Origin: Ruminococcaceae bacterium YAD3003
GTDB taxonomy: Bacteria > Bacillota > Clostridia > Saccharofermentanales > Saccharofermentanaceae
Direction of reading: 5' to 3'
Assembly (NCBI GenBank): GCA_900107185.1
Contig: FNPA01000001.1
Location: 186,001-250,000 of the forward strand
Length of the DNA stretch: 64,000 nt
Shown: positions 60,576-64,000 of the stretch, piece after piece
How the letters are laid out: every line of letters begins with the position of its first letter
Numbering within the stretch: the first letter of the stretch is position 1
Notes under the pieces: model-generated
What the model was told of the DNA's origin: nothing
The model's database searches: none
Seen by the model: the letters and a program-made list of their open reading frames with translations, nothing else
Position numbers and translations under genes: made by a program

Positions 60576-61310
60576 TTACAGACTGAGGCCTCCGTCGAGA
60601 ACTATTACCTGTCCTGTCATGTATTCAAAGCCGTCAGATAAGAGGCTTGCGACACAGTTGGCAACATCTTCCGCACTGCCGAATCTCTTCATCGGAACGC
60701 TCTCGAGATATTTCTCTGCGAGGTCACCGGGAATGGATTTGATCATGTCGGTACCGATAAAACCGGGCGCAACCGCATTTACCTGAATGCCGTAAGGTGC
60801 GAGCTCCTTTGCCATAGTCTGAGTCATTGAATTAACGGCACCCTTTGTAGCGCTGTAAACTGTCTGGCCGGGAACCGCGAGAATGGAACTTACAGAAGAT
60901 ACGTTAATGATCTTGCCGCTCTTTTGTGAGCACATCTTAAGGCTCGCTGCCTGTGCGCAGTTGATGTAACCCTGGATGTTGATCGCGAGGCTCCTCTGCA
61001 ATGAATCAGGTCTGATCATGAGAAGATAAGCATCATCTACGACACCTGCGTTGTTGACCAGAACATCGATCGTCTCAAATGCCTTCTTGATCTCCTTGAA
61101 CATCGCTTTAACCTGTGCAATGTCAGCCGTATCAGCCTTATAGATTCCGCAGTTAACTCCGAGTGACTTTATCTCTTCCTGTGCAGCCTTTGCAGCCTCA
61201 TCATTGCTCGCATAGTTAAGAGCGATGTCATAACCGTCACCCGCGAGCTTCAACGCGATTGCCTTGCCGATTCCTCTGGAGCCACCTGTAATTACTGCTG
61301 TCTTACTCAT
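60576..61310 (-). CDS. Second FabG-like short-chain reductase
   Basis: The 244-residue protein has TGGSRGIGKAIALKL, NNAGVVDDAYL, the Ser of VSSVSSI, the YSATK pair and PGFIGTDM. It is clearly a 3-oxoacyl-ACP reductase-type enzyme and is about as long as the FabG at 54963, but it differs from it throughout. Its place after the ketosynthase-chain length factor fusion suggests it acts on that system's ketoacyl chains. Confidence 0.9.
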   Translation of the reverse strand: MSKTAVITGGSRGIGKAIALKLAGDGYDIALNYASNDEAAKAAQEEIKSLGVNCGIYKADTADIAQVKAMFKEIKKAFETIDVLVNNAGVVDDAYLLMIRPDSLQRSLAINIQGYINCAQAASLKMCSQKSGKIINVSSVSSILAVPGQTVYSATKGAVNSMTQTMAKELAPYGIQVNAVAPGFIGTDMIKSIPGDLAEKYLESVPMKRFGSAEDVANCVASLLSDGFEYMTGQVIVLDGGLSL

Positions 61311-61333
61311 AAACAGTTGCCTTTCTTACCGCC

Positions 61334-63598
61334 TCACGCCTTAGTCAGCAATACTGCCGAATAGAGCGCACTGGTTCCGAATGAGACTGCGATACCGTTG
61401 TTTTCCTTGCCCTCGTAGATATCCTGGGCGAGCTTCGCAAACTGCAATGAAGAAGAAGCGGCTCTTGCTTCGCCGTAATCCTTCTTAACAAGTTTGACTT
61501 CGATATCGTCTCCAAAGATCTTTTTGTAAACACTCATCTCGAAAGCATCAACGCTCCCGATACCGTTACCGAATCCATAGATGCAGGATACATCTTCAGG
61601 CTTCATGCCGGCCTCTTCAAGAACATTGTTGATAACCTTTGTGAGAGCTGTTTCAGACAATCTGAGGTTGTCAGTTCTGTCTCCTGAAGTATCTCTTGCA
61701 GAAGAGAAACCTGCAATCTTCGCATATCTCTTAGCGCCTCTTTCTGTTGCGCTGGAATTCTTCTCGATCACGCATGTTACAGAACCTTCACCAAGAGTTA
61801 CATTGCCTTTGCCCGCCTTGCCGAGATCGGAATAGATCTCGCGGTCGATGTCAGTGCATTCATCGGTTCCTGATGCGAGCATAATGTTCTCATATCCGAA
61901 CATGATCACGCCGATTGCTGCACAAACACTCTGGAGACCTGACTGGTATCCGTTTGCGATAGTTGCGTTATAACCCTTGATACCTGTGAAGATGCTGAGA
62001 TATCCGCCTGCAGCGTTGTAAACGGTATTCGGGAAAGCAAATGCGGAACCCTTATCGATACCGTCCTTGATAATTCCCTTCTGGAAATTAGCAATCTCGG
62101 TCATAGGTCCTTCATTTGTTCCGATGCAGATACCAACGAAGCTCTCGTTATCTTCGTTAATGGTAATGCCTGCATCTTCCAATGCCCTGACACCGCTAAG
62201 CAACTGGAGCTGTGAGAGTCTGTCGAGCTTTCTTAAGAAAGCGGACTTAACGCCGTATGCCTTGAATGTATCAGTATCAAGATTAGCGGTATAGCTTTTT
62301 GTTTCTTCGTCGTATTCGCCGTTAACCATACCGATACCGGTAACGTAGAGTTCCTGCTTCGGGCATGAAAGATTAAGAACGTTGGGATCCTTTGCAAATA
62401 CGATGCTTGCGTTGTTTCCGCCAAACGCGAAAGAGTTGGACATCGCATACTTGATGTCTCTTTCTCTGGGTGTGTTGGCGATGAAATCAATATTTCCGGA
62501 CTTCTCTGCGAGCACCTTGAGGTCATCTTCAGAGTATCCTGTCGTAGGAGGAAGTTTACCCTCTACGAGAGCCTTTACGGTCATTACCGCCTCAATTGCA
62601 CCTGCAGCGCCAAGGCAGTGGCCTGTCATTGACTTTGTTGAGCTTACAGAGAGATGGTCATTGTCTGCAAAGCATGTCTTCAGTGAGAGGAATTCAGACT
62701 CGTCATTTTTGGCCGTACCTGTACCATGTGCATTTACATAGTCGATATCCTTAAAACCGAGACCTGAATTTTCTACCGCACGTCTGATAACACTCATCTG
62801 GCCTTCGCCGTCCGGTCTGGGTGCAGTGATGTGGTAAGCATCAGAGCTTACGCCTGAACCTAAAACATCACAATATATTTTCGCGCCGCGCTTAACAGCA
62901 TGCTCATAGCTCTCGACTACGAGTACGCCTGCGCCTTCGCCTAATGTAATACCTTCGCTGTGATTAAACGGAGAGCAATCCGTTGCATCGAGTGCTCTCA
63001 ATGCATGGAATCCTGAGAAAGCGAGTGATGAGAATGAATCGCATCCGCCTGCCAGGAAGATCTCGCCTTTGCCGCCTCTGATGAGGTCGATAGCAAGAGC
63101 GATACTCAATGTGCCTGCTGCACATGCATTAACAATGTTTGCGGTAATGCCGCCTGCATTGTAGTAATCTGCAACATTACCTGCGATAACAGATGCGGGC
63201 ATTGCCTTCAGATCTTCTATATCGCCCTCTTCGCCTTTGCACTTCTTGTTGTAGTATTTTTCAACACATGCAGCGCCGGCAATACAGCTTCCGAGGATGA
63301 CACCGATCTCAGATGCACCTTCGGAATTCATGTCGATTCCTGCATCCTTAATGGCTTCACCTGCTGCCTTTATTCCGAGGGCAGTAGTTCTGTCATATCT
63401 GCCGTCTGCGAGTTCCTCGTTGGACAGATCCACCTCTGCTCCCTTGTGGGAATAGCATGCGGAAGTATCGAAACTCTTTACATCCTTAATACCTGAAACG
63501 CCTTTAATTGCTGAATCAAAGCATTCCGCAGTATCATGTCCGATTGCGCTGACCAGGCCGAGACCTGTAATAACGCAACGCTTTTCATTCATTGGCAT
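61334..63598 (-). CDS. Fused ketosynthase and inactive ketosynthase (chain-length-factor-like) protein
   Basis: The 754-residue protein contains two beta-ketoacyl synthase units. The first (residues 1-405) is active in appearance: Cys159 in VNACAAGTLSIA, His291 in NAHGTGTAKND and His327 in MTGHCLGAAGA. The second (about residues 415-754) has the KS fold (RALEDAGI, FPNTVYNAAGGY, LGEGSVTCVIE), but the Cys position is Tyr551 (ANGYQSGLQS) and the HGTGT motif is FGNGIGS, so the catalytic Cys and His are lost. This is the layout of type II polyketide KS-alpha and chain length factor, here on one chain. It follows an ACP gene by six bases. Possible products are a polyene, an unusual fatty acid or a polyketide lipid. 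Confidence 0.85.
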   Translation of the reverse strand: MPMNEKRCVITGLGLVSAIGHDTAECFDSAIKGVSGIKDVKSFDTSACYSHKGAEVDLSNEELADGRYDRTTALGIKAAGEAIKDAGIDMNSEGASEIGVILGSCIAGAACVEKYYNKKCKGEEGDIEDLKAMPASVIAGNVADYYNAGGITANIVNACAAGTLSIALAIDLIRGGKGEIFLAGGCDSFSSLAFSGFHALRALDATDCSPFNHSEGITLGEGAGVLVVESYEHAVKRGAKIYCDVLGSGVSSDAYHITAPRPDGEGQMSVIRRAVENSGLGFKDIDYVNAHGTGTAKNDESEFLSLKTCFADNDHLSVSSTKSMTGHCLGAAGAIEAVMTVKALVEGKLPPTTGYSEDDLKVLAEKSGNIDFIANTPRERDIKYAMSNSFAFGGNNASIVFAKDPNVLNLSCPKQELYVTGIGMVNGEYDEETKSYTANLDTDTFKAYGVKSAFLRKLDRLSQLQLLSGVRALEDAGITINEDNESFVGICIGTNEGPMTEIANFQKGIIKDGIDKGSAFAFPNTVYNAAGGYLSIFTGIKGYNATIANGYQSGLQSVCAAIGVIMFGYENIMLASGTDECTDIDREIYSDLGKAGKGNVTLGEGSVTCVIEKNSSATERGAKRYAKIAGFSSARDTSGDRTDNLRLSETALTKVINNVLEEAGMKPEDVSCIYGFGNGIGSVDAFEMSVYKKIFGDDIEVKLVKKDYGEARAASSSLQFAKLAQDIYEGKENNGIAVSFGTSALYSAVLLTKA

Positions 63599-63604
63599 TA
63601 TTTA

Positions 63605-63856
63605 TCAGTCCTCTTTATGTGCTTCTACAAATGCTGCGAGTGTCTCAATAGAACGGAAATCCTCTCTCGTTGCACCTGCGCCGGAAATGTCTACACCAAA
63701 GAGGTTCTCGATTCCTACAATGATCTCGATAGAGTCAATAGAATCAAGTCCGATGTCCTCACCGAAGAGTTCAGAATCATACTCGAGCTCGTCTTCAGGA
63801 ATTCTGAGTCTTTCTACCAGCATTCCCTTGATCTTCTCGGCGATTTCATTATTCAT
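63605..63856 (-). CDS. Acyl carrier protein of the second acyl-chain cluster
   Basis: The 83-residue protein is an ACP with the phosphopantetheine Ser in GLDSIDSIEI and the following acidic helix. The LDSID motif is more like polyketide or aryl polyene ACPs than the ADSLD of housekeeping AcpP. The ATG at 63856 is chosen over TTG at 63862 because AGGAGG is eight bases away. It is the first gene visible in the cluster, and no separate acpP is found beside fabH. Whether it serves both systems is open. Confidence 0.9.
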   Translation of the reverse strand: MNNEIAEKIKGMLVERLRIPEDELEYDSELFGEDIGLDSIDSIEIIVGIENLFGVDISGAGATREDFRSIETLAAFVEAHKED

Positions 63857-64000
63857 TTCCAATTCCTCCTAATAAATATATAAAGTAAATTACGAGAATA
63901 ACCTTACACTAATTTGTCCTGATTTTCCAACGAAACGGAATAAAAGTGCAAAATGACGTTAAATCTGCGTAGTTCTTTGACCGACATAGTGCATTCCCAC
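63857..64000 (-). other. Upstream region of the second acyl-chain cluster, to window edge
   Basis: These 144 bases contain AGGAGG just before the ACP gene and A/T-rich DNA. TTGGAA and TAAGGT, 18 bases apart on the minus strand (about 63927-63898), could be a weak promoter. No FabT-like palindrome is seen. The operon may begin here, or more genes may lie beyond the window. Confidence 0.35.

Overview
The window looks like chromosomal DNA of an anaerobic Gram-positive bacterium of the Clostridia (Bacillota). The evidence is the strong AGGAGG-type ribosome binding sites, a T-box leader, GatCAB amidotransferase, a FabK-type enoyl-ACP reductase, Lgt, SH3/NlpC cell-wall hydrolase architecture, and the [FeFe]-hydrogenase maturase HydF. 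Nothing allows a genus call. No rRNA, tRNA, CRISPR array, insertion sequence or prophage was recognised. Almost every gene is on the minus strand; the exceptions are thiE-thiD-thiC at the left edge and one small membrane-protein gene near 15 kb.

Left to right: (1) 1-2.8 kb, the end of a thiamine operon (thiE cut by the window edge, thiD, thiC). (2) 2.8-14.6 kb, a lone prepilin-like gene and then the highlight: an eleven-gene, tightly overlapping minus-strand operon. Read in its own direction it encodes a NifH-like reductase, a nitrogenase component-1-like pair, HypF, HypC, HypD, HypE, a TM1266-type small regulator, a second component-1-like pair, and HydF. It joins three metallocofactor systems (nitrogenase-like, the [NiFe]-hydrogenase Fe(CN)2CO maturation set, and [FeFe]-hydrogenase maturation), with no hydrogenase structural gene, no HypA/HypB, no HydE/HydG and no NifB in the window. 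A candidate folded leader RNA precedes it. (3) 15-24 kb, accessory genes: Lgt, small membrane proteins, an XRE-regulated cluster of tiny membrane proteins with a phosphate-binding-like protein, a cysteine synthase-like gene, lipoproteins, an FMN hydroxyacid dehydrogenase-like protein and a TIM-barrel isomerase. (4) 24-28 kb, an rRNA methyltransferase, folD and fchA (one-carbon metabolism), and an SH3-NlpC/P60 hydrolase. (5) 28-39 kb, rpoC and rpoB (RpoB has unusual residues in the rifampicin pocket, RpoC a helical insertion), then trpE-trpG behind a tRNA-Trp T-box leader. (6) 39-49.7 kb, exported foldase-like proteins and lipoproteins, a gatC-gatA-gatB-CBS transporter-like-HAD operon, and UDP-galactopyranose mutase. 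(7) 49.8-52.9 kb, a GH3 glycosidase, a macrodomain protein and a small unknown. (8) 53-64 kb, a type II fatty acid synthesis operon (fabH-fabK-fabD-fabG-fabF-fabZ) behind a FabT-like palindrome, preceded by a second acyl-chain cluster (ACP, a ketosynthase fused to an inactive ketosynthase/chain-length-factor-like half, ketoreductase, flavoprotein, membrane acyltransferase).

The 3-14.5 kb operon is the best candidate for an undescribed system: two parallel component-1-like pairs fed by one reductase, each small subunit with an Asp and a single aligned Cys at identical positions, wired to a complete Fe(CN)2CO synthesis set. Its product and substrate cannot be read from sequence. All calls come from reading sequence and recalled family motifs; no database search was run.
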